64,000 bases of DNA, from positions 124,001 through 188,000 of the forward strand of contig WARS01000069.1 of the NCBI GenBank assembly GCA_008933995.1, read 5' to 3'. Numbering within the stretch: the first letter of the stretch is position 1; each line of letters begins with the position of its first letter. The notes under the pieces are model-generated. The model worked only from the letters and a program-made list of their open reading frames with translations, did no database searches and had not been told where the DNA came from. This document shows, in pieces, positions 1 to 11,726 of this stretch. Made by a program: the position numbers and the translations under genes. The DNA comes from Datnioides undecimradiatus. Lineage: Eukaryota > Chordata > Actinopteri > Lobotiformes > Datnioididae.

Positions 1-1815
1 GCGCGCATCAGTGCCAGCCAGGTGGGAAAGTGTGTTCAGGGAATACGAGCCCCTGTTTGAGTCCTGAAGCCAACTGTCATCATCTTAACTGGTCTGGACA
101 GGACAGGTCTGTCGGGCAGCGGCTGGTTGCACTATCTAAAGCACTTAAGGGCTCAATTCACCCTTAAATTTGATCAAAATTGTCATATTCAGAAATAATG
201 ATTTGCAAAAAATCCCCATAATCACTTCTTTTGCATGTTATACAGGAAATCTCTGTTGTGTTTCCCCTTAAATATCCCCTTATTCTTTGTGAAAAGGCCC
301 TTTCACTGTAATTATCACGTGAAACTGTCCATATTTACGTTCACTATGAGCTGCTGTGTTACTGCTTTCATCTGACAGAGAGAATTTAGTAATTTAACAT
401 TTATTTTATGGTGAATTAAAAGGAAACATCGTTTGAATCAGTTTATATATCATAGATTTGCTGTTATTGACTCTCAGGATGAACAAACACGATGCGGGCT
501 GTTGTGTCGTCTGGATGCTGTCACGCACCTGCAGGCAGCCGCCATGTAAAACGCCCTCTCTCGCCCTGACACATGCAGAATAACCAGCCGGTCAGCTCGG
601 CCCCTCGCCGCACTGATGAAAAGGTGTTTTTTCGCAGTAAATTCAGAGGAGCCGCGGTCCGAGCAGCAGCTCCGGGCCGCTTCGGGGGCAGGAAAAGGTT
701 GGACTCATCCACCTTCTCTGGCCAGATTTTCCCCGGCGCTGCCTGGGGATTCACTTCGGTGACCTTCCAATCAAAATCCTGTTCCTGTGACTTTGAGGCA
801 TCGCTCGCCGCTTCTCTTCTCCGTCCCTCTTAAATGCACCAAACCTATGCTCCCGTTTGACTTGCTCTGAAACTGCACGTGTTTCATAATCTTTCACGAA
901 TTGCGACCTTTGGTTCGGACTCAAAGCTGGAAACATCCCATGAAAAATGGTTGAATTAGATCCCAGAAGCAGACGCAGGATGGGCCGTGTCACGTCCTGA
1001 CGTCAGTGAGCTGTCAGCAGAACGAATGAATTCATGACATTTCCCTTCCCCTGATCATCAGCTGAGCAGTTTAATTACTGATAACTTTGTGCCTTAAGCG
1101 CAGACCGCAGAGCAGAATGAACACCGGTTTGAGTCGTCCGGTGTTTTTCTTGATTTAAAGCTTAATTCTGCACCTTTTCTGGGGTTCAGTTGATCTTCAT
1201 TATGAGTATTTATTCATAATTACATTTTCTAATTAATATCTAGTCTATAAAATCATAAAATAAGTATAAATAACCATTTTATGTCACCAGTACCCAATGT
1301 TTCTGCTCTCCAGTGCCTCTTTATGCTGAGGAGGATCATTTGGTGTTGACTCTGGCGACCCCTGTGGTCAGGAGCGGTAGTGTTTCCTCTGATCTTGATC
1401 TTGGCTAGCACTTTGTATTATTGAATGTTTGCTGATTGTATCTCATATTTAGTAAACAGGGATTTCCCATGCTGCCCTTCTTTAACGCCCACACTAATTA
1501 AATGCAATCTTGCCACGCGATCTGGGTCTCGGGCCAGGCTGACCTCGGCGTGCAGAGGCCGTGAAGCCAAAACATCTTCGTTTCTCATGAGAAGCTCTAA
1601 TCTTTCGTCTAACTCTTGTCTGTTAATCCTAAAACGGTTGTATCTGCTGCAACGGTTTATCTGTAGCTATGTAATATTAACATGTCATATGTTTTAGCAC
1701 CATTCACACACCCAACTCGCTACACGTCAGCTGATAACTAGGGATCGTGTTCAGTTCATTCCTGCCGCAGTGTCTGCTTTGACCTTTAACCGTCTTAGTC
1801 TTAAGGCTTCCACTG
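1..1815. other. gene-free stretch at left edge
   Basis: I see no exon with convincing splice sites and coding bias here. The open frames around 521-993 overlap one another on both strands and have no recognisable protein features. The sequence alternates between AT-rich parts (180-480, 1180-1290) and a short GC-richer block (540-800). It could be intron or intergenic DNA to the left of the exon at 3850. Confidence 0.6.
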
Positions 1816-2172
1816 CTTGGTGGTGTCGCTTTGCTCTCTGCGCTCAGCCAATGAGAGACGTCTAGTCCCAACATCACAGCAGGGCCCAAAACCAGGAGCT
1901 GGACTCTTCTCCTCTGTCGTCCCTCAGTGGTGGAACATGTTCCCCAACTCCATTGGATCTGCAGAGTCCCTCACAACCTTCAAGAAGCTGCTTATTGTCT
2001 CGTGACATCAGCTCTACCTGTCCACACCTTGGTCCGGCTGCACTCAAAACATTTCTCAGAACTCGTCCGTGTTGCATTTCTTTCCTAGATCTTTGCTTGT
2101 GTTGTTCTTATTCTACACGTACGGCGCTTTGGACAGAAGCTTCTGCCAAATGACGTTGAAGAAATGTAGAAC
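1816..2172 (+). mobile_element. LINE (non-LTR retrotransposon) 3'-end remnant
   Basis: A plus-strand frame from about 1817 to 2005 contains the pattern VPQWWNMFPNSI followed by LTTFKKLL. This resembles the 'P-WNSLP...S-L-TFKK-L' C-terminal signature of fish LINE reverse-transcriptase polyproteins. The frame then stops. At 2122-2150 comes GCGCTTTGGACAGAAGCTTC and a CTGCCAAATGAC segment, similar to the 3' tail of abundant fish L2/SINE-type elements. A related tail lies on the minus strand near 41045-41092, and the upstream motif CCAATGAGAGACGTCTAGTC also recurs there. The copy is 5'-truncated and too short to be active. The exact clade is an inference. Confidence 0.6.
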
Positions 2173-3298
2173 TTTGCCTGGAGGAGTGGAAACACAGGCT
2201 CTTCTGGTTTGTGCGCCCTGAATCATTTTGTCTAATTGGATCCAGAGACTGACGATAAGAATGACTGCTGTGTATGGAAGCAGCCAAACCTCTGATTGAT
2301 GGTCTTGTTTACCTACGCAGATCATTTGGAGAGGTCTGGATTAATTAGAGGCTGTTCCTTAATCAGTTAAAGCCAGTGTAGTACATTTAAAAAACAGGAA
2401 ATCATCCAGTTTGATATTTGACTGGTGTCAGATTTAAGTGTTTCTGTAATCGATTAACCAGCCTGTCACATCAGCGCCGCTCCCCGAACACTTTTAAGGC
2501 CGCTCGTCGTTGTTGCTCGGCCCCCGGTTCCACAGCTGCAACGTGTGTGAGATGCAGTGTCTCCACAGACGCCGTCCTGCTGTACATACAGTGTGCACAG
2601 CACGTGGAAGCCACCTCTCCTCCCGTTCCTGTCACTCCCTCCCCAGGGCGGGTGGCGAGAAGGAGCGGGGGACACGATGAGTGAAAGCGAGGGAGGGTTT
2701 TGCTTCATCTGCACGGCTCCGCTCCGTCTTTCTCCCTCAGCAATTAGTCCTTCCTCGTCTCATCTGTCACGACCCCTAATCTCTCCCGCTCTTCGCCTCT
2801 CATCCTGCTGACTTTCGCGCTCTCGCTGTCGCACCATTGTGCCTTTGGGGTAAATGCTCGTTGCATCTTTGACCCCTCCCTCACTTCCACACTCCCTCCT
2901 CTTAATCTATCCATCAACCCCTCTGCCTCCCCTCCTCCCCCCTCTCTATGTCCATGTTAGTTCTGCAGTCTGCCCTTGCTCTGTGTTACATGCACAGAGC
3001 CTCAGTTTGTGCGCCATCGCTAACACAACCAGACCTGTGTTATTCAAGCCCTGCAGCGCACACACACACACACACACACACACACCCTCAATCACCCGGC
3101 AAAGTCCTGACCATAGCAGTACGTCCCATCATTGTACGTGCGGCGTGCGCGCGTGAATCTGCGTGCCTGCGCGTGTGTGCGCCTGTCTCTGTGAATTAGT
3201 TTTTCGCTTTACACCGTGTCAGGGAGAAATAATGTGCAATGCACTCTCAGCAGATAACCGGCGAGGAAAAATGCTGTTTCCAATACGTTTAGCATGCT

Positions 3299-3346
<48 letters not shown>

Positions 3347-3849
3347 TACTCAGGTACAAAAAACCTGAAATGCCAGCTTCGTGTCATTAGTCTTTGCAGG
3401 CGTTTAATTAAGAGTGTTTCGCCTTCATCTGACCGTCCACCTTCTCTCTTCTCTCGTTGTTGTTTGCCCTCTGTGCTTTTATTGAATGTCTGCTTTATTA
3501 ATGCCCCCCACAAAAAACATTATTTACCCCCTTTTTCCCAGACTGAACCCTTTGGCTTTTACTTCTTCCTAATGTACAAAGTTAAAGAATGAATCTTCAG
3601 AGCTGCTCGAGGAAAGTCGACCTGTACTTTTGATCTGCAGGCTGATATTGATCTGATTTATCACGTCCACCCGTACATTCTGTATAATATTGATGCTGCT
3701 GTGTATTTTCCCAGCGTGCTGCAATATAAAAACAGTTATTTTTCACTGTACAATGCAGAATAAATGCTCGGGATGAGAAAATTGTTTAATTCATTATGAT
3801 ATAAAATGATGAAAAGTTGCAGTAAAACCTCTCTCTGCTCCTCCTCCAG
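2173..3849. other. gene-free stretch with CA microsatellites
   Basis: No supported exon. It holds (CA)n tracts at about 3059-3087 and 3303-3344 and pyrimidine-rich DNA at 2860-2950. The last 20 or so bases (3830-3849) form the polypyrimidine tract and AG of the acceptor for the exon that follows. Confidence 0.55.
3303..3344. repeat. (CA)21 microsatellite
   Basis: Uninterrupted CA dinucleotides over 42 bases, likely length-polymorphic. Confidence 0.95.
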
Positions 3850-4242
3850 CTCCATGCTGTCCCCCCTCTATCAGGACCATGGCGGCTCGGCGGTGTGGCC
3901 CCAGACCTCGTCCTGCTCCTCTTCCTCTCAGGGCCTCCACCGGCCTCTACGCTGCCACCCTCCCCCAATCAGCGGGAGCAGCGTGGGCCCCAACCCCACC
4001 TACTATCACGCTGTGTATGACGTCCGGGTGGAGCAGTACAGAGAAGTGCCCTTTATCGGCGGAGGTGGCGGCTACGGGGTTCGCTCCGGCCGGGGCTCCA
4101 TGTCCCTGGTTACCAGCAGCAACGACCCCACGGTCCCGCTGATCCGCAGGAGGGGAGGGCTGGTGGACCACCGCGATGTCATCAAGGCCCACCAGGCGCA
4201 CAAGCTGCACAACACACCACAGGCCAGGAGGAAACAATGGGA
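3850..4242 (+). CDS. 393-nt coding exon of an unidentified gene
   Basis: I do not recognise this protein. Seen directly: a strong acceptor (CT-rich tract ending CTCCTCCAG at 3849), an open frame of about 131 codons with G/C-rich third positions, and a consensus donor GTGAGT at 4243. The first base completes a codon and the exon ends with two bases of a codon, so it is phase 2-2. The protein starts serine/proline-rich, has tyrosine-rich stretches (YYHAVYDVRVEQYREVPFIG), a Gly5 run, then a basic segment with IRRR and ends ARRKQWE. It has no hydrophobic span, so it looks like a cytoplasmic tail or linker. Alternatively the in-frame TGA at 4244-4246, overlapping the donor, is the true stop and this is a terminal exon. 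I see no AATAAA in the several hundred bases after it. It lies about 26 kb upstream of cacna1a on the same strand. Confidence 0.7.
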
Positions 4243-7200
4243 GTGAGTAGAGTTTGTCCGTGACTGTTTGGATGAAGCCAGTGTCTCTGAATCACCCATC
4301 AGCCACTGGTCGCCATTTGTAACGTGGCACGACTCCACGGTTCATCGTAATTTGTCGTGATTGCGCGGAAAACTCCACATCAGTGTTGCTGAACCGAACA
4401 CAGAATCAAACGCTGCACTGTTTGTGCTCATCTGGGCGTTTAATGCCCATTCAAGCCTTAAACTGCCTGTTAACTAACTTTGCTTATGCAGAAAAGGTGT
4501 GAAAAGGTTTTAAATGGGTTTACGTCTCCTGCCCGGGACACTCAGAGTAGGTGTTTTCAGATGGGAGCCTAGTTGGTGAGGTGTGTAGGAGGTGGCATAT
4601 AGCAGGTAAATCCACATATATGAAGCTGAGACACAGTTTGCAAACAGTAAATGCGCTGAAATCCAAAACTATCAGCCGAAAGAGGCTAAAGTGCTCAGTA
4701 GAGCTGCAGGACTTGGTGATAACTAAATATTGATAAGTGGAGATTTAAACTGCAGTTAAGTCAGAGCTACAGTGACGTGCGACTAACCCTGATGGCAGTT
4801 TGCTCATTAGGCTATAGCCGAACATCAGCCTCCATATCCTATATGTCCTTCGCTCTATCCACCCCTACACCCTCCCACCTCCTCCGCCTGTTTCCCACAG
4901 AGACATCATTCATTACGCTGCGCGCTTCGTATCTCGCCTGTGCATAAACTCCTCCAGCTTATCAGTCGCCCACCTAACAGCGCAGGTTACCAAGAGACGG
5001 CGCCAGAGCCATAAAACATAATTACCATTGTTCAGCGCTAATTGCGGGAATCAACACGGTCCCGGTTTATCCGAGGCAACATCATCATCAAATACAGGGT
5101 GTAGACGAAGCGCTCATGCAAGGAGACATCGACTCGGTACGTGCGTGCTGCAAAGGAGAGTCGTATCAGGTCAGATAGAGGTGTTTGACGGCTTTACTAT
5201 CAAAGCTGCACTTTGATTTGTGGGTTTTCGGCACCAGAAAGGCAAATATGCGGGTGCATGGATCAAATTTTGTAAAATGTTAAGGGAAATATTCTCAAAA
5301 GCATCTGGTAATGTATGTGAAATGAAGATAAAATGGTCACAGTTTGATAATAACCAACAAAGACACAATGGGTCAGGTTTGATCTGTACTGTTGAGGGTG
5401 TTGGAGGGGTAAAGGATCGAATTCACAGCCAGAGATGAGTCAGTTCCACACATTTTGAGTTAGAAAAACTCAAACTTTGAGTGATTTTACCCAACAGAAG
5501 CTTTTTCAGTGCAAACCTTTAGTTTCTCATGTCTATTTCAATCCTACGAAGGATCGAGGAGCCAAACCATCCAAGCAGGTGTCCGTCAGAAAGTGGTTTG
5601 GCCCCAACGACTGGAAGCTTTATAAGATTTATTACAAGATCAATACGTCGAGTCTAAATAGTGCTAGAGCTTTTAGTACAAAAGCGATCCAAACAACTCA
5701 GAGAATCAATAGTTTTGTGTCTTCACTGATCGTACGTCTCTATTCGTGGGTTTGATCATCTCTCGCTGCAGACTGTTGACAGCTAGGCAAGGAAACAGCA
5801 TTCAGGAATTCGATTTGGTTTGACTTATCGAGCTTTCCTCAGCCGTTTGATGCACTTTCATCCACTGAAACATCTAAATGTTTAAATGTGGAGGTGAAAT
5901 CCATGACGCGTCAGTGTTTGAACAGTTTGTTGGTGCATGGTTCTCATAGTTTGGGGCTTTTCCCGCCACAAGTCCTTGAGCCCGCCGAGTGGCGAGCTGG
6001 GCCGCGGAGGCAGCGGGCGGCGACGAGCAGAGAGAGGTTTTATATTGCCTTGTTTTTTATGACAGGCAAACAAGCAGAGAGACGGACAGGCGGACAGCTG
6101 CTGACCCAGTTGCAGATCAGACCAGGTGTGTCAGCGAAGCCTGAGGGTGGTGGTGGTGGTGCTGGGTAAAAGCTGATTTTTATTAGACATGACAGGTTAA
6201 AACCCCACTTACCCTGTCATGCAGTCGATCCACGGATGGAAAGATTGCCGTTGGGTTAGATGGATGTTATTACCCTCTGGTCCTGTGTGACTGCCTGTCA
6301 CTCCCTCTCTTCTCTAATGCCCTCTCCAGTCTCTAAGGTAGTCCAGCTGATCACACCCAAATGGCTTATACCCTGCAACGGCACTAACAGGCTGCAGCAG
6401 CTCGTCCGTCCGCCGCCGTTCTTCCCGTCTAATTCTGATTTAGAGCATGTTTACGGCTTCGGCTGGATCACCTGTCTCTGCGGTCCCTGGCACCAGTTCA
6501 GTGAGTTCATCGTTGGCAGACCTGATCTTGCACGTGGTGCCCAAAAAAAAAAAGAGATGAAATCAATCAAATAACAAAGGAACATATTAGTTAATTAAGA
6601 TGAGATGAAATGCGATAAGACGGAACACGCAGAAGGAAATTAGTATTGCAGCAGCGCAAGGAACAGACACAATAAACATATCAAGTGCGATAAACTATAC
6701 ACATATTATAAATGAAGCAATTTACCAAGTTTGCTAAGTCTGTGTTATGATGTCCAGCCTTCTCAGATGACACTTATCGTGTTGAATGGTGATCATTTCA
6801 GTGGTATTTGGATAGCACTGTTGGCGCTGATGTGAATTTTTATAATTCTGGGTTCGTAGTTTAGTGCAGAGGCTGCAGAAGTGCAGCGCAGCGTGTGCAC
6901 CATCAGTGAATAGACATCTGAAACAGGCAGGACATAAAAAGCAGGCCCCGGTGCTCTGCTCGCAGTTCGTGTTGTTCTGTGGTTGCACCCGGGGGGACAG
7001 TTACAGTTTTGGAGAAGTTGTGCGTTAGCATCATAAACCAGTGGAGGCCAGTTATAAACCCTAAGACTGAGGATGTGTTTGGAGCAGGTCATCCTCCCCA
7101 GGATAACACAACCCAGACTCTAGTGGCTGAGCTGGTGTGGTAATTATGACGGGAGCGAACGAGGAAGTCATGTGACGTAGTATAACGAGCAGCTGGTGGA

Positions 7201-10054
7201 TGGATGGGTCAAATAAAAACAGGACTCAGGTTGTTGTACCAGTGTCTTAACACAATGCATTGAACTGACACTGCAAAACTAACACAACTTATGTGCAAAA
7301 CCTAAGTTACATAACTAACATACGTATTTTAAACCAAACCTTCATCTTCTTCTGATGTCATTGCAATCTATCAATCCACCCGAGAGCAGGAACATTTTGC
7401 ACGAGCAAAGACACAAATCCGCTGGGGTACATCATCTGGGAACCACGAGTATCTGTACAAAATGATGCGCAAGGTAACTTGGACGTATATAAAACATCAG
7501 TTAGGATGTGTGGGAACACTGACCTGATGGTTGCAATGGAGAAGAACTTGGGGAATCACCAAAAGCATCAGGATTCATCCATTGGGGACCATGAATGTTG
7601 CTGCAATACTGGACCAAAGTGGAGGATTCAATACAATCTGACGTTGCCACCCACAGAGCCATGCACAATAATGCCAAAATAAGCTTTTTAATACTTTTAC
7701 CAACTGATTGAAGATATAACGCTTCATATTTAACGTTTTTTGATGTTCTCGTGTATATTTTTTTGATATCTTTTCGTGTGTTTTATTCGTTTTGGGGCTC
7801 CATTTAAAAACAAATCAAGAAGGAGAGCATAAAAGATGATTCTCACTATTTAACGAGACACATCTTGTGCTAATTGCAGGTTTTTGTAGATGTGACAATC
7901 AGCCTCACCGAGCCTTTCAGGTCAAAGCAGACGCTGCCCTCCCCGGTCACGCTCGTGTTTCTTCAACCTCTCTCCAGCGTTCAGTTACTGTAGATGTGTT
8001 TTTTAGGCCGTGACATTCCTAAAGGTCACAGTAAGCTGAGAAAGCCTGTGGTTTGGAAAACACGAGGCAAAAAGAGGCAGAGGAGGGGTCAGAGGGAAGA
8101 GTTGACCGCCTTGTGTATTCACCTGGAAGCACGTTGAAGCACGAAATGCTGTTTTTTTGTCTTTCTCCTGACGACAAAGGGTCGAAAAAGCAAGCAGCAG
8201 CTGCACCTTTCAGTTCGACAACCTTATTTCTGCTTGACATTGTGATATAGAAGTGAAAGTGTGCACAGGAGTGTGTTCTCTGGATTATTTGGTGTCGTCA
8301 GAGTGAGACAGACCTCGTTAAAACAGTGGGATTTGGAGAAATAGCTTTAACCACTGGGTTCTTCTCATCTCAAAACTCAGTTGTTCTGATGTTTACGCCC
8401 CCTGATATGTCAGACCTTGACTGTACTGACTGATACTTCTGCAAAGTTGGTCCACAGAAAGGAGTTTTCCTGCTCTGAAAGGCGAGATGTCTGTGCACTT
8501 CAGTTGGTAGCAAGTTAAAAAGCCCGTCGCCGCCTAATTTGCCAAGTTTAAATGGGAATGAAGACGCGCTGTGTCATGTTTCACAACAGCTAACGTCCGC
8601 CACGGGCTAACACGCTATCAAACAACATAAACAGAATAAAAGATGCTAACTGCGCTTAACATTCTGGTACGTCGCCTAGCAACAGGCTCCGCACCAGGAT
8701 CAGTTCTGTCTGTATGGAGTGGAAAAGCGTTGTTTGTGTTTTAATGGTTGACCCCACAGCCAGGTGTCTTTATCTATGTCACGTTCACCGCGGTGGCACA
8801 CCTGGACAAGAGAACCTGATTTTTAGTCATTTCATAAGCGAAGACACCTGCGGCGCTAAACGCACCGCTGTTGACATCAGTCATGGCTAATCAAATCAGC
8901 CGTCCGCTGCCCTGTACAAACAGCACACCCGCTATCACGCTGACGGTTCAGTGATGGAGGATAGAGGCTTGTCCCCAGCAGAAAGCGGTCCAACAGGACA
9001 CCTTGGTGGACATTTTGTGTCATTATGTCTCACGTAAAGTGGCGAGCAGCTCCACTCCACGACGTTCACGATCACCGGGTGCCGGTTTGTGGAGATGAAC
9101 AGCCGGCGGCGCTGATGCTCCAGCCGGGCGCCGTTTCAACCGCTGCAGAGGAGAAGGACGCAACGAGATGAGCGCCGGGTTACAATTAACCACTGTGTCC
9201 GTCGCATTTTTGCAATAATCTGACATCTTTTTTGGGATTCTCTGCTGTTTCCGCTTGGTATTTTTATGCAGAACGTTGATTACAGGCATAGGAACCAACC
9301 CATAGAGACTTTGCAACCTCAGAAATGCCACGTATCACCACAAAAACACTGGTCCAGCCCCGGTTTACAGGAAAACTGATGGACATATAGAAACAAAACC
9401 GTCTCTCTCCTCTTCTGTCTGGGGAGCCATTTGCAGTGCCCTCACGCTAAACTTACAAGTTCTTGCCAAAAGCTATCACCTCAGCCACTCTCTCACCGTG
9501 TGTGTGCGCTTTTGCATTTTGAAAGATATGAAAGACGATGATTCAACGAGGCTGCACAGTTTATCAAAGCGCGGGCGTTGTTTTCTTTATTATCTTTGAT
9601 GTTATTTACATCAGCGGGATGAAAATGTGCTCAGACTTAATCGTCGACATCGATCTGGGAGCGAGGTGACACCTGCAGCCGCGACGGCGTCTGACAGGGT
9701 AAGAAACCCGAGCCGTCAGACGATCAGACAGGTTGTAAAGTCTGAAGGCTCAGCTCCGCCTCGCGCTGCAGGCGGGTGCGTAGCAGACCCACCGATCCAC
9801 CGGAGGGGAACCACGACTGAGGAAGGTTCTCTCTTCGCCGCCACGCCGGCCCTCAGCATCCACCCTGTGCACGTTACCATGTGACCTTAAACCTTTCAGA
9901 CTGGGTTGAGTGAGTGGCAGCTGTATAGACCCCCCCCCCCCAGTGACTGTCTCTCTGTTATGTTGTATTAGTGCCAGCATCAGTCAGTTTGTTTTGCTGG
10001 CTTGGCGACGCCACTCTGCTGCCAGCGGCACTTCTGACCGGAGAGTGCACATCA
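4243..10054. other. long stretch without a supported gene
   Basis: Read on both strands, this region gives only short overlapping frames without family resemblance or paired splice signals. Simple repeats are few. It may be intron of the gene carrying the 3850-4242 exon, or intergenic DNA. Confidence 0.55.
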
Positions 10055-10069
10055 TTCATTTTCATATTC

Positions 10070-10245
10070 GTCCTTCCTCTCTCTCTCTCTCTCCTTCCCT
10101 CCTATTCCCTTCCCTCCTTCCCTCCTTCCTCTAACCTCCTGTTCAGTATCCTTCGCCTCCCTCGCCTCCTTTGTTTCCCGCTTTACCCTTCCTCCATCCT
10201 TACTTTTATCCTCTGCCTCCTCCCCTCTCTCCTTCTTATCAGTTT
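10070..10245 (+). repeat. pyrimidine-rich (CT/CCTT) tract
   Basis: About 175 bases almost entirely C and T on the plus strand, beginning with a CT run and passing into CCCTCCTT-type repeats. The translations through it are low-complexity Ser/Leu/Pro and are not taken as genes. Confidence 0.8.
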
Positions 10246-11687
10246 GGGGATTAGCGTTCAGATTAGCGGTGGCCATTCGCCGCCGTTTTCCGCAGTGTAT
10301 CGATCAGACGCTGCGCCTATGAAGCGCAGTGACGACGTTTGTTTGGTTTCATTAGGGTGATTAAACGACTCCTGCAAATCATCACGTCAAGTCCTTTTGG
10401 CACATAAGTCACCCCGCCTGTTTCAACAGCCAATCAGCTCGCAGCAGTTTCAGCTGTTCAGCGAGTTAAACAGCTGGTTGAAAAGACGCCAACCCCTCTG
10501 AACAACGAAGGCGCTCTGTGGATGACGAGACAAACCCCCGTGTTTATTGGTTTTTCAAGTTTTCAGCAACACTAGAATCGATTTTAGCCAATCACTCGCG
10601 ATCACCGCCCACGTTTGAACACCCTGCAAATCGCCACCAGCCCATAAAACCAGCAGCCGGAGCAGGAGCACAGAGAGCGGTTGCTACGGAAACGATACCC
10701 CGCCTCATCCTGTTGCGTTGCCTGGTTTTCAGGGCTTTGCAGACCAGCCCATCGCAAGTTGCTGCAAGCTTCAACTTCGGTCGGGCTTTGCGGCACGACG
10801 TCTGCTCATGGCAACTAAAGCAACGCCTGGATCGGGTCCAGGTCTTGGGTTTTGGAGAGATTGTGGTCTTGGGTTGGCGTGGAAAGGCTCGTATCTAACT
10901 GTGGCGCCTAAACCTAAGCAAACTGAGCTATAGTTTGCAGAGAAGCGTAATCCAAGCTGCAGTTAAGTTTCCTGCTGATTGATGAAGATGAATCCAGATT
11001 TGACCTTTTGCTTCAGTTAAAGTGAGGAGCTGTAACCCAGAGCGGGCACAGGTCTGGAGATCTAACCTCAAACTCGTTAGCTCACGTGTCATTCATCACC
11101 GACCTCCGGTGTTCATGTCATGTGCCGTTTGTCCGCCCGCCCTCGGCGACCTCGTCCCGCACAGTTTTCACCCTCGTTCAGCAACGCTGCGCCGCTCTGC
11201 TCGCAAGACGGGACATGAACACGCTCGATAGCTGAGCGGCTGCTTTTCAGGAAAAGGTAAACAAAGGTTGTTTGTTAAATGCTGTTGTTTGGTTCGGTGA
11301 GGTCACGTCTTCTCTGTCATTTATCCCTTTCATCCAAATCCTCAGTACTCGACCTACTTCCTTTCCTTTATTTCACCTTAAACTGACCACACACACACAC
11401 ACACACACACAGTTTGATCAAAGCTCTGAGGACCAAAGCAGAGCGCCGGGACCGGGTGTCGAAGCCCCTCGTGGTGGGAAGCTGCTGCCCCCTTGTGTCG
11501 ATGCTGATGAGTGATCTCGTCCGCCGTGTGCGTTTGATTTCATGTGTCCGGGAGAATAAATCAGAGTTCCCTCTGTGTGTGTGTGTGTGTGTGTGTGTGT
11601 TCCTCTGTGCGTGTACTCGAACAGCAAAGGTGATACAAGACTAAATGCGTCACACAGACACAGAGTGTGACGCAGGTGGGCTCTGTG

Positions 11688-11690
<3 letters not shown>

Positions 11691-11724
<34 letters not shown>
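11691..11724. repeat. (AC)17 microsatellite
   Basis: Perfect AC tract. Two shorter CA/GT tracts at 11389-11411 and 11575-11600 make a local cluster of complementary dinucleotide repeats. Confidence 0.9.
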
Positions 11725-11726
<2 letters not shown>

